From the NCBI GenBank assembly GCA_003242085.1, contig QBML01000002.1, positions 180,378 through 244,377 of the forward strand: a stretch of 64,000 bases of DNA. The letters are read 5' to 3'. This stretch comes from Pseudanabaena frigida. GTDB taxonomy: Bacteria > Cyanobacteriota > Cyanobacteriia > Pseudanabaenales > Pseudanabaenaceae. Positions 16,107 to 25,215 of the stretch are shown here, in pieces. Numbering within the stretch: position 1 is the first letter of the stretch; each line of letters opens with the position of its first letter. The notes under the pieces were generated by a model. The model saw nothing but the letters and a program-made list of their open reading frames with translations, ran no database searches and was not told where the DNA came from. The position numbers were made by a program, and so were the translations under genes.

Positions 16107-18296
16107 ATGTTTACCAATAATCCTGAAACTTCTTTGGATTGGATACAAGAGCGATCGCAGGCTTTGCAGCCCTATCTAATCACCAAAGTAGAACGAGGCA
16201 TTATTGGCAAAAGTCGCTACGCTTCTAGACTTCGGCAAGAAATAAAGAAAGCAAGTGAAGATCGAGAACCCGTGCTGATCTTAGGAGAGCCCGGACTAGA
16301 CAAAGACAATATTGCTGCCTTGATTCACTTTAACTCCGATCGCCGCCGTGAAGCGATCGCTAAAATAAACTGCAATCTCATCCAAGCGAGTGGTGCAGAA
16401 TTATTTGGTCGAGCAGGTGGCAATTCGGGACTATTGACTTATCTAGGAAAGGGAACTCTAGTCTTAAATAATGTCCAAGAATTACCTGCGGAAGTTGTTC
16501 CCAAAATCATGCAACTTTTAAAGGAGGGAACCTTTAAGCCTCTTGGTAGTGATGAAACTGATGTGGATTTAATCTGCGAGACTCGGATTATCATGGTTTC
16601 CGAAAAATTCAAACCAGTATGCGAATCCTGTACTCAACATGTAATTAAAGTGCCAGCTTTAAGAGTACGAAAGTCAGATATCAAACCTCATGTGGAATAT
16701 TACATCAGTTTAGCTTGTCGCGATCGCGGCATTCCTAGACCCAAGATCGCTGCTGAAGCATTACGCAGTTTACAAAGTTATGACTTTCCAGGAAATTTGA
16801 AGGAGTTACAATTATTGGTAGAACGGGCGATCGTGCAATCATTAGGTGCACCATTCTTAACCGAGGCGGTATTTTGGTCAACCCAACCCAAGGGAAAAAA
16901 CTTCCGTTTTAATCTTCTCAATGCTTACCCTAATTTGCGCCGTTTTTTACGGAGTGATTGGTTTCCCGATCGCATTAATTATGGATTCACACTGACGTTT
17001 TTTGCGATTGTCGTAGCAATACTATTTTTAGCACCACAGACCCGCGATCGGAATATTGCCCTTAACTTTTTTTGGGCGTGGTGGTGGCCGCTGATTTTGA
17101 TTGGCTTCCCTTTTGTAGGGCGATTGTGGTGCTCAATCTGTCCGTTTATGATTTATGGCGAAGTCGTGCAGAAACTATCTCTTTGGCTATTTCCACGCGA
17201 GCTAAAACATTGGAATCGTGATGTTTCTGAGCGCTGGGGAGGTTGGTTTTTATTTGGTCTATTCGTGCTGATTTATCTATGGGAAGAACTCTGGGATTTG
17301 CAAAATACAGCCTATCTTTCAGCTTATTTGCTGCTATTGATTACGGCGGGAGCAATTATTTGTTCGCTGATTTTTGAGCGCAGGTATTGGTGCCGCTATC
17401 TTTGTCCGATTGGTGGGATGAATGGAATGTTTGCCAAGTTATCGATGATCGAATTACGCGCCCAGCAAGGCACTTGTTCGGCAGAATGTACGACTTATCA
17501 ATGTTATAAGGGCGGGGTAAAAAAGGGTGAGGGATTAGAGACAAATGGATGTCCGCTTTATTCTCATCCTGCTCAATTGCAAGATAATCGTGATTGTGTA
17601 TTGTGCATGACCTGTCTCAAGGCATGTCCCCATCGCTCAGTGGAGCTAAATCTGCGACCTCCTGCGATCGAGCTATGGACAACCCATGTACCCCGTACCT
17701 ATGAAGTTGCGCTGTTATTGTTATTGCTTGGAGGTGCATTTTTACATCGATTACCAGAGATCCAAACTGCGATCGCTTGGCAGTTTAGTGAATCAGAATT
17801 CTTACCGCATTTAAGCCTATCGCTTTTGATTTTGATTGTTGCCGCAGCGATTCCTTTAGTAGCCTATGGAATTATGCGATCGCTCCATTTCATCACCGTT
17901 AACTGGAAGAAAAATTGCCAAGATTATCAATTGCCCTATGGTCTTACAGCTTGTAAGCCTAGACCATTTATCCAGATCGCCTATGGATATTTACCATTAG
18001 CTCTAGGCGCAAATCTGGCACATTATTTACGTCTGTTTCTCCAAGAAGCAGGTCGGATCTTACCTGTCACTTGGGCAACTTTTGGGATGGATGGCTCAAA
18101 TCTGCCCATCTCGATCGCACATCCTGCAGTAATTGAATTTCTCCAAGGAACGGTGTTAATTTTCTCAGTGCTGCTGACATGGACTTTGACGCAAAAGATC
18201 GCCAAGCAACCTTGGCAATCATTGTTACCTCAACATTTGAGTACGAGTGTGTTAGCGATCGCTTTATGGGCAATTATTGTGAATGCAGGACATTAA
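16107..18296 (+). CDS. Degenerate sigma-54-activator-like AAA+ domain fused to a NapH-like 4Fe-4S membrane protein
   Basis: A 729-residue fusion. Residues about 30-255 align with the AAA+ domain of sigma-54 activators and keep the C-subdomain motif DFPGNLKELQLL. The Walker A (GEPGLDKD, about 60-67) lacks the GKT/S lysine context, the GAFTGA loop is absent and Walker B reads LVLNNVQEL. Residues about 290-600 are a polytopic membrane part with NapH/CcoG-like cysteines: CSICP (342/345), CRYLCP (429/433), CSAEC and QC (457/461/466), C482 and a ferredoxin motif CVLCMTCLKAC (497-507). Four further helices follow. Cyanobacteria lack sigma-54, so the AAA+ part is probably a sensory or structural module controlling membrane electron transfer. 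Start at ATG 16107 rather than TTG 16098. Confidence 0.82.
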   Translation: MFTNNPETSLDWIQERSQALQPYLITKVERGIIGKSRYASRLRQEIKKASEDREPVLILGEPGLDKDNIAALIHFNSDRRREAIAKINCNLIQASGAELFGRAGGNSGLLTYLGKGTLVLNNVQELPAEVVPKIMQLLKEGTFKPLGSDETDVDLICETRIIMVSEKFKPVCESCTQHVIKVPALRVRKSDIKPHVEYYISLACRDRGIPRPKIAAEALRSLQSYDFPGNLKELQLLVERAIVQSLGAPFLTEAVFWSTQPKGKNFRFNLLNAYPNLRRFLRSDWFPDRINYGFTLTFFAIVVAILFLAPQTRDRNIALNFFWAWWWPLILIGFPFVGRLWCSICPFMIYGEVVQKLSLWLFPRELKHWNRDVSERWGGWFLFGLFVLIYLWEELWDLQNTAYLSAYLLLLITAGAIICSLIFERRYWCRYLCPIGGMNGMFAKLSMIELRAQQGTCSAECTTYQCYKGGVKKGEGLETNGCPLYSHPAQLQDNRDCVLCMTCLKACPHRSVELNLRPPAIELWTTHVPRTYEVALLLLLLGGAFLHRLPEIQTAIAWQFSESEFLPHLSLSLLILIVAAAIPLVAYGIMRSLHFITVNWKKNCQDYQLPYGLTACKPRPFIQIAYGYLPLALGANLAHYLRLFLQEAGRILPVTWATFGMDGSNLPISIAHPAVIEFLQGTVLIFSVLLTWTLTQKIAKQPWQSLLPQHLSTSVLAIALWAIIVNAGH

Positions 18297-18301
18297 ACAT
18301 G

Positions 18302-18410
18302 TATAGCAGTAGCCAGTTATGTTAGGACAAAAGCAAAACCCAGAAGTGAGTTGCGGCGCTTCGCACCGCAACTCACTTCTGGGTTTTATGCCTTAACTTA
18401 CTTGGCTATA
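18302..18410. repeat. TATAGC-terminated palindromic element, 109 bp
   Basis: TATAGC at 18302-18307 and GCTATA at 18405-18410. Perfect 22-base inner arms (18335-18356, 18366-18387) beginning AAAACCCAGAAGTGAG, with a nine-base loop containing CGCTTCGC. It starts 6 bases after the preceding stop and may act as its terminator. Confidence 0.8.
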
Positions 18411-18449
18411 GCTATAGTTATGGTCAGACGATGACATAAAGGTTTTGCC

Positions 18450-18558
18450 TTATAGCAATTACCGATTAACCGAACCGTAAGAAAGATTTTGAAAGCGTTG
18501 CTTGGCAACGCTTTCAAAATCTTTCTTACGGTTCGGATTTGAGCGCAAAGCGCTGTAA
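18450..18558. repeat. TTATAGC/GCTGTAA palindromic element, 109 bp
   Basis: TTATAGCAATTACCG at the left and GAGCGCAAAGCGCTGTAA at the right (ending 18558) frame a hairpin at 18470-18536 with 32-base arms and core GCTTGGC. The left end matches the first bases of the element at 63893, the right end that at 1121-1136, which links the two end types. Confidence 0.8.
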
Positions 18559-18697
18559 GACTTAAACCTTAGATATCAAGGGCAACTACGACGTATTTGG
18601 CTCTCGCTTATAAAACTTTTCTATACTTCCTTGCACATCACTGAGGAAATCTGCCAAGATGGTCTTGATGTCGTTTGTCTTATAAGGGAAGATTTGC

Positions 18698-21367
18698 GTG
18701 ACTGTTGCTGCTTCTGTTTCTTCGCCTGATATTCAGCGTCCGACCGATTCGGGAATTTTTATTACGATTCACGGTCATTTTTATCAGCCTCCGCGTGAAA
18801 ATCCCTACCTGAATGCGATCGAGCGCCAAGAAAGTGCAGCTCCTTTTCATGACTGGAATGCAAGGATTCACCATGAATGCTATCGTCCCAATGCATTCTC
18901 GCGGATCGAGCGTTATGACGGCAAAATCGTTAAGATTGTCAATAACTATGAGTACATGAGTTTCAACATGGGGCCGACGTTGCTCTCATGGATGGAATTT
19001 CACGATCGCGATACCTATCAAGCTATTCTCGATGCCGATAAACGCAGCGCCGAACGCCTCAATGGTCATGGCAATGCGATCGCACAGGTGTACAACCACA
19101 TCATCATGCCTCTGGCGAATTGGCGCGACAAGTTAACGCAAATTCGTTGGGGTAAAGAAGATTTTAAATCTAGATTTGGACGCGATCCCGAAGGGATGTG
19201 GTTGGCGGAGACGGCGGTTGATTACGAAACTCTTGAAGCATTGGTTTTAGAGGGGATCAAGTTTATCGTTCTCGCGCCATCACAGGCTCAGCGCTGTCGT
19301 CCGATGCCCACTAAAGATAATCCGAATCCACCATGGCAAGAAGTAGGGGGAGCGCAGATCGATCCCAATCGTCCCTATCGTTGCTATTTACGTCGTCATG
19401 GAAATAGCAACAGCAATGTATCAGATCTGGGACAGTTCCATTTGCCTGCGGATACCGATGCATATATCGATGCTTTTTTCTATGATGGCCCCATTTCTCG
19501 CGATATGGGATTTGGCGATCTCCTAGGAAGTTCTCACAATTTTTCCAAACGCCTTAGTCAAGCAGTGCGAGGCGATCACCGTCCGCACCAGATCGTTTCA
19601 GTGGCAACTGATGGCGAAACCTTTGGACATCATAAGCACTTTACGGAAAAGACTCTTTCCTATGCTTTTGTCGAAGAGTTCCCTAGGCGTGGCTGGACAG
19701 TCACCAATTATGCTCATTATTTAAGTCTTTTCCCACCTACCTACGAAGCAGAACTTAAATCTGTCACTGCGTGGAGTTGTGCTCATGGTGTCGATCGCTG
19801 GCAGGGTGGTTGTACCTGCGGTGGTGAAGGTTCAGGCTATCAACAACTCTGGCGACGACCATTGCGCGATAGTCTCAATTGGCTGCGAGATCGCCTTGCA
19901 ACGGTATATGTGGATATCGGGCGTAAATATTTTAACGATCCTTGGGAAGCCCGCGATCGCTATATTGACGTGTTGAAATATTCGCTCCGTGATGGCATTG
20001 CCGAACATTCGCCAGTCTTAGAGAAGTTCTTCGAGCAACAATGTGGCAATAAAGTAACGACTTCAGCACAGAGAATCGATGCGCTCCGACTTTTGGAAAT
20101 GCAGCGTCATGCTTTGCTGATGTTTACCAGTTGTGGTTGGTTTTTTGAGGAATTATCGCGACCTGAAACCGTGCAAATTTTGCGCTATGCCGCCAGAGCG
20201 ATCGAATTAGCCGCCGATGTTGCAGGTGTATTGCTAGAAAATGAATTTATTTTGCGTATGGCAAAGTCTCCTAGCAACCTTGCAGAATTCAAAGATGGCG
20301 AAGGGGTATTTCGGCATCAAGTAGCGACAAATCGGATTACCCTCGCACAGGTTGCGGCTCAATATGCTCTTAGTTCCACATTGGGGAATTACGGGCGATC
20401 GCAACAAATCTATTGCTACACGATCCAACAACAGGATTATCAACTGCAACGAATTGGCTCGATGTCCTTAGCGATCGGGCAAATCAATCTTGTCTCAGGC
20501 ATTACCCAAGAGTCGGTCAACTACATTTTTGCAGTCCTGCACTTAGGCGGTGATGACTTCCATTGCTGTATCCAACCCTTTACGGGACGGCGCGAATATG
20601 AAGAGATCAAGGCAACCCTATTTAAAGTTCTCAAACAAGCAAATACGGCTGCGGTGATCCTTGAGATGGCAAGTCAGTTTAGTGGTGAGCAGTTCAATCT
20701 GCATCATCTCTTTGCGGAGGAGCGGCATCGGATTTTACAAATTCTCGCCGATGAGACTCTGACTAGACTCGATCAACTCTACGAGCAAGTTTATCGCGAT
20801 AACTATGGGATTCTAATATCCTTCCGTCGTGACGATTTGCCAGTACCAAGAGAGCTGCAAGTTGCTGCGGATATTGTGCTCAACAATCGTCTCACTGAAG
20901 AACTCAAGCGTTTAGAAACTGGGGAAACACTTCCCATTGTTGGGCTAGATGCTGTGGCGATCGAGGCGGTTAATATGGGATGTAAGTTTACCCATGCTGA
21001 AGATGCCAAGATTCTCGAAGACTATATTCTAAAGCAGATTCAACAGCTTTCACAATTGGAAGATATTGAAGAGAAGTCTCTGTTTAACTATCTCAATCAA
21101 ATCGAACAGTCCTTGGCAATTAGCGATCGCCTAAATTTGAAGCTCAATCTCAATCTTTCTCAGGAGGCTTTTCTCAATTACCTATTCAAACGCATTGCTC
21201 CCCAATGCGTCCTTGCTAGGCAGATTCTCGATTTAGAAACTGTGGAAAAGCAGCCTATCCACATTGAGGTAAATCTCTGTGAAAGTATTTCTAATTTGGA
21301 GCTACATCAGTTAATTGATACTGCTAGCAAATTAGGAATCGCCACTGAAGCTTGGCTTCACGCTTAA
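18698..21367 (+). CDS. GH57-type glycoside hydrolase / DUF3536 protein
   Basis: An 889-residue cytosolic protein of the family with an N-terminal GH57-like (beta/alpha)7 domain and a C-terminal DUF3536 region. Diagnostic stretches are FITIHGHFYQPPRENPYL near residue 25, NYEYMSFNMGPTLLSWM, GMWLAETAVDYETL, SVATDGETFGHHKHF and SCAHGVDRWQGGC. Members are thought to act on alpha-glucans, but the activity of this subgroup is not established. The start is a GTG at 18698, preceded by AAGGGA; no upstream ATG is available in frame. It is a single-gene unit bordered by palindromes. A C-terminal helical part of about 300 residues is conserved in length with relatives as far as I can judge. Confidence 0.88.
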   Translation: MTVAASVSSPDIQRPTDSGIFITIHGHFYQPPRENPYLNAIERQESAAPFHDWNARIHHECYRPNAFSRIERYDGKIVKIVNNYEYMSFNMGPTLLSWMEFHDRDTYQAILDADKRSAERLNGHGNAIAQVYNHIIMPLANWRDKLTQIRWGKEDFKSRFGRDPEGMWLAETAVDYETLEALVLEGIKFIVLAPSQAQRCRPMPTKDNPNPPWQEVGGAQIDPNRPYRCYLRRHGNSNSNVSDLGQFHLPADTDAYIDAFFYDGPISRDMGFGDLLGSSHNFSKRLSQAVRGDHRPHQIVSVATDGETFGHHKHFTEKTLSYAFVEEFPRRGWTVTNYAHYLSLFPPTYEAELKSVTAWSCAHGVDRWQGGCTCGGEGSGYQQLWRRPLRDSLNWLRDRLATVYVDIGRKYFNDPWEARDRYIDVLKYSLRDGIAEHSPVLEKFFEQQCGNKVTTSAQRIDALRLLEMQRHALLMFTSCGWFFEELSRPETVQILRYAARAIELAADVAGVLLENEFILRMAKSPSNLAEFKDGEGVFRHQVATNRITLAQVAAQYALSSTLGNYGRSQQIYCYTIQQQDYQLQRIGSMSLAIGQINLVSGITQESVNYIFAVLHLGGDDFHCCIQPFTGRREYEEIKATLFKVLKQANTAAVILEMASQFSGEQFNLHHLFAEERHRILQILADETLTRLDQLYEQVYRDNYGILISFRRDDLPVPRELQVAADIVLNNRLTEELKRLETGETLPIVGLDAVAIEAVNMGCKFTHAEDAKILEDYILKQIQQLSQLEDIEEKSLFNYLNQIEQSLAISDRLNLKLNLNLSQEAFLNYLFKRIAPQCVLARQILDLETVEKQPIHIEVNLCESISNLELHQLIDTASKLGIATEAWLHA

Positions 21368-21374
21368 ATTCAAT

Positions 21375-21407
21375 CCCTAGAGACAAATCCATAAATTGTC
21401 TCTAGGG
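21375..21407. terminator. Hairpin after the GH57/DUF3536 gene
   Basis: CCCTAGAGACAA (21375-21386) pairs with TTGTCTCTAGGG (21396-21407) across a 9-base loop, 8 bases after the stop. A short TTG run follows rather than a long T-run. Confidence 0.55.
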
Positions 21408-21650
21408 TTGATTGGAAACTTTATGCGATCGAGAAGCCTGATGTTGCTAGTAAGTCAGTTTTAAAGGCTGACTTGACGATTATGATTCGGGAATAATTGA
21501 GAGGAGTCGGACTCAGAAAGAGGCTTGCAAACAATCGAACTATTTAGCTAAAGCGGCTTAGTCATTGTTTATTCTAGCGATCGCATAGAGAATATTGCTA
21601 AAATATTCAGTAAATTCAACATTTCAGTGTATCGCTTGGAGAATCTGCAT

Positions 21651-21947
21651 ATGTTAACTAAACAAAGGCTTGAACTATTAGAGGCGATCACACAAACTCC
21701 AGAAGAATATATTCCTGAGTTGTTAGATTTTGTACATTTTTTTCATCAACAGCGAATTACTAAATCTTCATCCGCAAGTGCTTGGGATAACGCAATGAGT
21801 GAGATTAATAATAGCAATCCAGAAAAGCAAAATCTCAGACGACAAAGAATCAATCAATTATTTACAACATGGACTGTGTTGGATAGTGAAGACGAACAGA
21901 AAGAAGCTTTGAAAGTTATTGAATCTGTTGAAGGTGTTTCGATCTAA
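21651..21947 (+). CDS. Antitoxin-like protein (DUF2281-type N-terminus)
   Basis: A 98-residue soluble protein. Its N-terminal third (LLEAITQTPEEYIPELLDFVHFFHQQR) has the helical pattern of DUF2281-type antitoxins common in cyanobacterial toxin-antitoxin pairs. The ATG at 21651 follows GGAG; a GTG at 21627 would extend it by eight residues. The stop codon overlaps (TAATG) the start of a 25-codon PIN-toxin-like remnant, the tight coupling typical of vapBC operons. It is therefore probably the surviving antitoxin of a decayed pair, although the family call is by resemblance only. Confidence 0.6.
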   Translation: MLTKQRLELLEAITQTPEEYIPELLDFVHFFHQQRITKSSSASAWDNAMSEINNSNPEKQNLRRQRINQLFTTWTVLDSEDEQKEALKVIESVEGVSI

Positions 21948-22024
21948 TGAGTCAGATCATCTTTTTGGACTCTACGCCTGTTGGATTGATTACAAACCCG
22001 AAAGCGACTCCTTTGGCTTTGTAA
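21947..22024 (+). pseudogene. Truncated PIN-domain (VapC-like) toxin remnant
   Basis: Starting at an ATG that overlaps the antitoxin stop, 25 codons read MSQIIFLDSTPVGLITNPKA... and then stop. The opening IIFLDS...GLITNP is the first strand and first catalytic aspartate region of PIN-domain toxins, which are normally about 130-160 residues. The rest of the domain, with the other three acidic residues, is absent, and I see no continuation in the other frames before xisH. The toxin is therefore probably inactivated by deletion or by a stop. Confidence 0.6.
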
Positions 22025-22177
22025 TGTCAGCAATAGAATAACAAAGTATATAGATTCGCCTTTTGCATGTTGACAAACTTATAAGTATGGCGATCGCATT
22101 TCACAAATTGCGGAAACAAGTATCTACAATGAGAGTAAACTGAGCTTTTTCACCATCTTTATCTTACGTTTACAGCT

Positions 22178-22594
22178 ATGCCAGCCAAAGACATTTATCA
22201 TGATGCAGTTAAAAATGCCCTTATCAAAGATGGCTGGATGATTACGGCTGATCCTTATCTGATTCGATATAAGGATGTTGATTTGTTCGCTGATTTGGCT
22301 GCCGAAAAGCCGATCGCCGCAGAACGGGAGGGAAAAAAGATTGTGGTTGAGGTTAAAAGTTTTTTAAGTCCGTCACCAATGCGAGATTTTGAAGTAGCAT
22401 TGGGACAGTATATTCTCTACCGAAATTTAATCCAACTAACTGCTCCTGAATACAGTCTTTATCTAGCAATTAAGGAAAGTAGCTATCAAAACTTTTTTCT
22501 CAGAGATTCAATTCAAGATCTTATACGAATAGATTCAATTAAGTTATTGGTTGTGAATACAGTGCAGGAGGAAATCTTACAATGGATAGACTAG
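22178..22594 (+). CDS. xisH: XisH family protein
   Basis: A 138-residue protein of the XisH family, first described as an excision controlling factor of the fdxN element in heterocystous cyanobacteria and since found widely without that element. It begins MPAKDIYHDAVKNALIKDGW, typical for the family, and has a restriction-endonuclease-like core with D in KDVDLFADL and KKIVVEVKSF, followed by FEVALGQYILYRN. Its real biochemical role is not settled. It overlaps xisI by 13 bases and the two must be translated together. The ATG at 22178 is the only sensible start. Confidence 0.92.
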   Translation: MPAKDIYHDAVKNALIKDGWMITADPYLIRYKDVDLFADLAAEKPIAAEREGKKIVVEVKSFLSPSPMRDFEVALGQYILYRNLIQLTAPEYSLYLAIKESSYQNFFLRDSIQDLIRIDSIKLLVVNTVQEEILQWID

Positions 22595-22923
22595 AAAAAT
22601 ATCGTATTGCTATTAAGAAAATTTTGACTGAATATCATGATTGGGTTTCTAACTCAAACAAATTAGATAGAGAGAGTTGTCTCGTTTTTGATGAGATTCA
22701 TGATCAGTATTTTTGGTTTTTAATGGGTTGGGAAGGGAAGAAGAAGTTTAGAAATATTCAGGTACATATCCGTATTAAGAATCAAAAGATTTACATTGAG
22801 GATGATTGGACTGAGGAGGGTATTGCTAATGAGTTGTTAAGGGAAGATATTCCTAAGTCTGATATTGTTTTGGCTTTTCATGATCCTGAGGCTCGGAAGT
22901 TAACTGAGTTTGCAGTGGCTTGA
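22582..22923 (+). CDS. xisI: XisI family protein
   Basis: A 113-residue partner of XisH. The family signature is clear: MDRLEKYRIAIKKIL, then DEIHDQYFWFLMGW, VHIRIKNQKIYIEDDWTEEG and a C-terminal DIVLAFHDPEARKLTEFAVA. The start lies inside the 3' end of xisH with AGGAGG at 22567-22572 as ribosome site. XisI and XisH occur almost always as a pair, sometimes in several copies per genome, which resembles toxin-antitoxin distribution. No fdxN gene or excision element is visible nearby. Confidence 0.92.
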   Translation: MDRLEKYRIAIKKILTEYHDWVSNSNKLDRESCLVFDEIHDQYFWFLMGWEGKKKFRNIQVHIRIKNQKIYIEDDWTEEGIANELLREDIPKSDIVLAFHDPEARKLTEFAVA

Positions 22924-22965
22924 TAAGCTCATTTATAAAGATAAAAATTAATTGTTTTAGCTTTT

Positions 22966-23868
22966 ATGAAAATCACAACACTTCTTGTTTATGTAATTTC
23001 TTCGTCAGTTTTAACAATGCCTGCTTATGGACGTGTTTTTAAAGATACAGTGCAATGTTCATACCAAAAACTAGGTAAGCCCCCTATTATGGATAAGTGT
23101 ATTATTGAAGGAGCTAGTGGACAAGGTTATACTATAGGCAAAATATCTTGGTCAGATGGCGTAAAAAATGAATTTAAAGGTGCTTGGGGTTCTTTGAATA
23201 ATTGGACAATAGATGGACATGAGGCAAAATCAATTGAATTGTCTGATGACAGAACTTCAATTATAAAAAATTGTCTACAGTCTAAAGTAAGCGGAATTAT
23301 AATCTGTTGGTGGAGAAACCGAAGTATAGAAAATCCTGTAGTCTCTCAAAACAATATACAAAATAGTCAAAGACTGTGTATTGTTGATAAAAATTTTGAG
23401 CCAAATTCTAAAAACTTCAGAACAATCAAATTGTATCATTATGGAATCGAAGTAGATATACCAAGTAACTATCGCTCTATCAAGGAACAAGATGGATCTG
23501 TTAAAATTTTACACCCAAATTATTTTGCATTATTTCAATGTATTAGCAATGGAGGTAAAGGAGGGCAAGGTTATGAATCCCTAGATATTCATCTAGTCGA
23601 TAGAGATACTTCAATAAGCTTAAAAGAACAAGCAGCTCTGGCTGTTGGATATAGAACTAATATTAGAGGAGAAAAGGAACCAGTTGATGTTGAAATACTT
23701 AATTACCAAGTAGGCGAAATTGCTGGTTATATTGTTAATTCTAGAATTGGACAGTCATATGTTTTTACAGGATTGATTCGTGGTAGCAATAAAATCCTAC
23801 AAGTTTCCTCTAATGGTGCTTACAAAGACTTTACAAACTTATTATCTCGATTAAGACTCATAAAGTAA
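22966..23868 (+). CDS. Secreted protein of unknown function
   Basis: A 300-residue protein with an N-terminal signal peptide (hydrophobic LLVYVISSSVLTM, cleavage likely after AYG). The first mature domain has cysteines in QCSYQKLG and KCIIEGASG followed by ISWSDGVKNEF. A related arrangement (C..., C then IKWEDGVSDYF) is seen in the small secreted protein at 54511, so the two may share a fold. The second half, from about residue 150, is a different domain with IPSNYRSIKEQDG and a Gly-rich loop. I do not recognise a named family. AT-rich, no HIP1 octamer, so possibly acquired together with xisHI. Confidence 0.65.
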   Translation: MKITTLLVYVISSSVLTMPAYGRVFKDTVQCSYQKLGKPPIMDKCIIEGASGQGYTIGKISWSDGVKNEFKGAWGSLNNWTIDGHEAKSIELSDDRTSIIKNCLQSKVSGIIICWWRNRSIENPVVSQNNIQNSQRLCIVDKNFEPNSKNFRTIKLYHYGIEVDIPSNYRSIKEQDGSVKILHPNYFALFQCISNGGKGGQGYESLDIHLVDRDTSISLKEQAALAVGYRTNIRGEKEPVDVEILNYQVGEIAGYIVNSRIGQSYVFTGLIRGSNKILQVSSNGAYKDFTNLLSRLRLIK

Positions 23869-24158
23869 TTGCTCTCTTTGTATTCGCTCGGATAGGCGCT
23901 CGCTGTTTGATTGATTTTTGAGAGAGGCGATCGTGATATTTTGGGAGTTGCAGAAGCGATCGCTGTAGTCACGCTTTCAAAACCTTGTTGGTTTGGATAG
24001 CGCAAAGAGCTGTAATTAAGCCCATCTACTTATAGCGATTACTATTAGGACAAAAAAACGAAAATAGTAGCGGTAGTTTGTATGCTATCTGTGTTTCTAG
24101 ATTTTAATTTGAAGAAGTATTGCGATCGCTCTTTAAATCGGTATTCCTTCGCAGTACA

Positions 24159-25148
24159 ATGGCGATCGCGCTCTCTTATGTTGTAAGTATAAATACTCTC
24201 TTGATTTCCCTTGAATCTGTCACCGAAATTTATAATCAACCATTGCTGTCTCTAGTTTTTGAGGCACAATCCGTCCATCGGCAGCATCACCAAACTGATG
24301 CGGTACAGATGTGTACATTGTCAAATATCAAATCAGGACGTTGTCCTGAAGATTGTAAGTATTGCCCCCAAAGTGCTCGTTATCCAACTGGGGTCGAGAC
24401 CTATCCCCTGCTACCACTAGATGAAGTAATCAGTCAAGCAAAAGAAGCCAAACAGCATGGTGCAACTCGCTTTTGTATGGGTGCAGCATGGCGCAACGCT
24501 CCCGATGGTGAAGAGTTTGAGCGGGTATTACAGATGGTAGAAGCCGTCGCAGGTATGGGAATGGAAGCCTGCGTGACAATGGGAATGCTGCGCCCAGACC
24601 AAGCTCAACGACTCGCTCAAGCTGGGTTAACCGCTTATAATCACAATCTCGATACTTCTGAAAGTTTCTACCCTGAAATTATTACAACCAGAACCTATCG
24701 CGATCGCCTTGAAACAATTCAGCATGTAGCTGAGGCAGGAATTCAAGTCTGCTGTGGTGGCATCGTCGGTATGGGTGAGACCGATCGCGATCGCATTGAG
24801 CTTTTACATACATTGGCAAATCTTACTCCCCAACCAGAGTCAGTTCCAATTAATGCCCTTTCTGCCGTGGAAGGAACTCCCTTTGGCAACCTCGAAGCGA
24901 TCGATCCTCTAGTTTTGGTAAGGATGGTGGCAACGGCGCGAATCCTTATGCCCAAAGCTATTGTCAGGTTATCCGCAGGACGCGATCGCCTTAGTGCTTC
25001 CGACCAAGCTCTATGCTTCCTTGCAGGAGCAAATTCCATATTTTCTAGTGAGAAGTTACTCACCACTGCCAATCCAGACTGGCAGGACGATGCGGCTATG
25101 TTCCAAAACCTAGGTATCAAACCCAAAGGATCTTCCATTTATAGCTAG
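24159..25148 (+). CDS. bioB: Biotin synthase
   Basis: Radical-SAM enzyme that inserts sulfur into dethiobiotin. The 4Fe-4S ligands C62, C66 and C69 lie in RCPEDCKYC. The 2Fe-2S ligands appear in TRFCMGAAW, MEACVTMG and IQVCCGGIVG, and the unusual arginine ligand in VRLSAGRDRL. The protein aligns end to end with the E. coli enzyme by eye. The start is uncertain: ATG 24159 gives 329 residues and an N-terminus about as long as in other BioB proteins, whereas TTG 24120 would add a stretch encoded by HIP1-rich intergenic DNA. No other bio gene is adjacent. It converges with ppk across a strong bidirectional terminator. Confidence 0.95.
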   Translation: MAIALSYVVSINTLLISLESVTEIYNQPLLSLVFEAQSVHRQHHQTDAVQMCTLSNIKSGRCPEDCKYCPQSARYPTGVETYPLLPLDEVISQAKEAKQHGATRFCMGAAWRNAPDGEEFERVLQMVEAVAGMGMEACVTMGMLRPDQAQRLAQAGLTAYNHNLDTSESFYPEIITTRTYRDRLETIQHVAEAGIQVCCGGIVGMGETDRDRIELLHTLANLTPQPESVPINALSAVEGTPFGNLEAIDPLVLVRMVATARILMPKAIVRLSAGRDRLSASDQALCFLAGANSIFSSEKLLTTANPDWQDDAAMFQNLGIKPKGSSIYS

Positions 25149-25152
25149 CAAT

Positions 25153-25215
25153 AAAGCAAAATCAAAAAGAGAGAGGCAGTGCAAAGCACTGCCTCTCTCT
25201 TTTTGATTTTGCTTT
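25153..25215. terminator. Long bidirectional terminator palindrome
   Basis: Perfect 30-base arms (25153-25182 and 25186-25215) around AAA, core GTGCAAAGCAC, with A/T runs inside. It starts 4 bases after bioB and abuts the ppk stop at 25216, so it serves both convergent genes. Confidence 0.88.

Noticed and set aside
18680..18874. Minus-strand frame over the start of the GH57/DUF3536 gene
   Set aside because: Antisense shadow of a well-supported coding start with GTG and a ribosome site.
23869..24158. Additional gene between the secreted protein and bioB
   Set aside because: Only decayed repeat pieces (CGCAAAGAGCTGTAA near 24001, TATAGCGATTAC near 24033) and HIP1 octamers are visible; the open frames on both strands are short and unlike protein.
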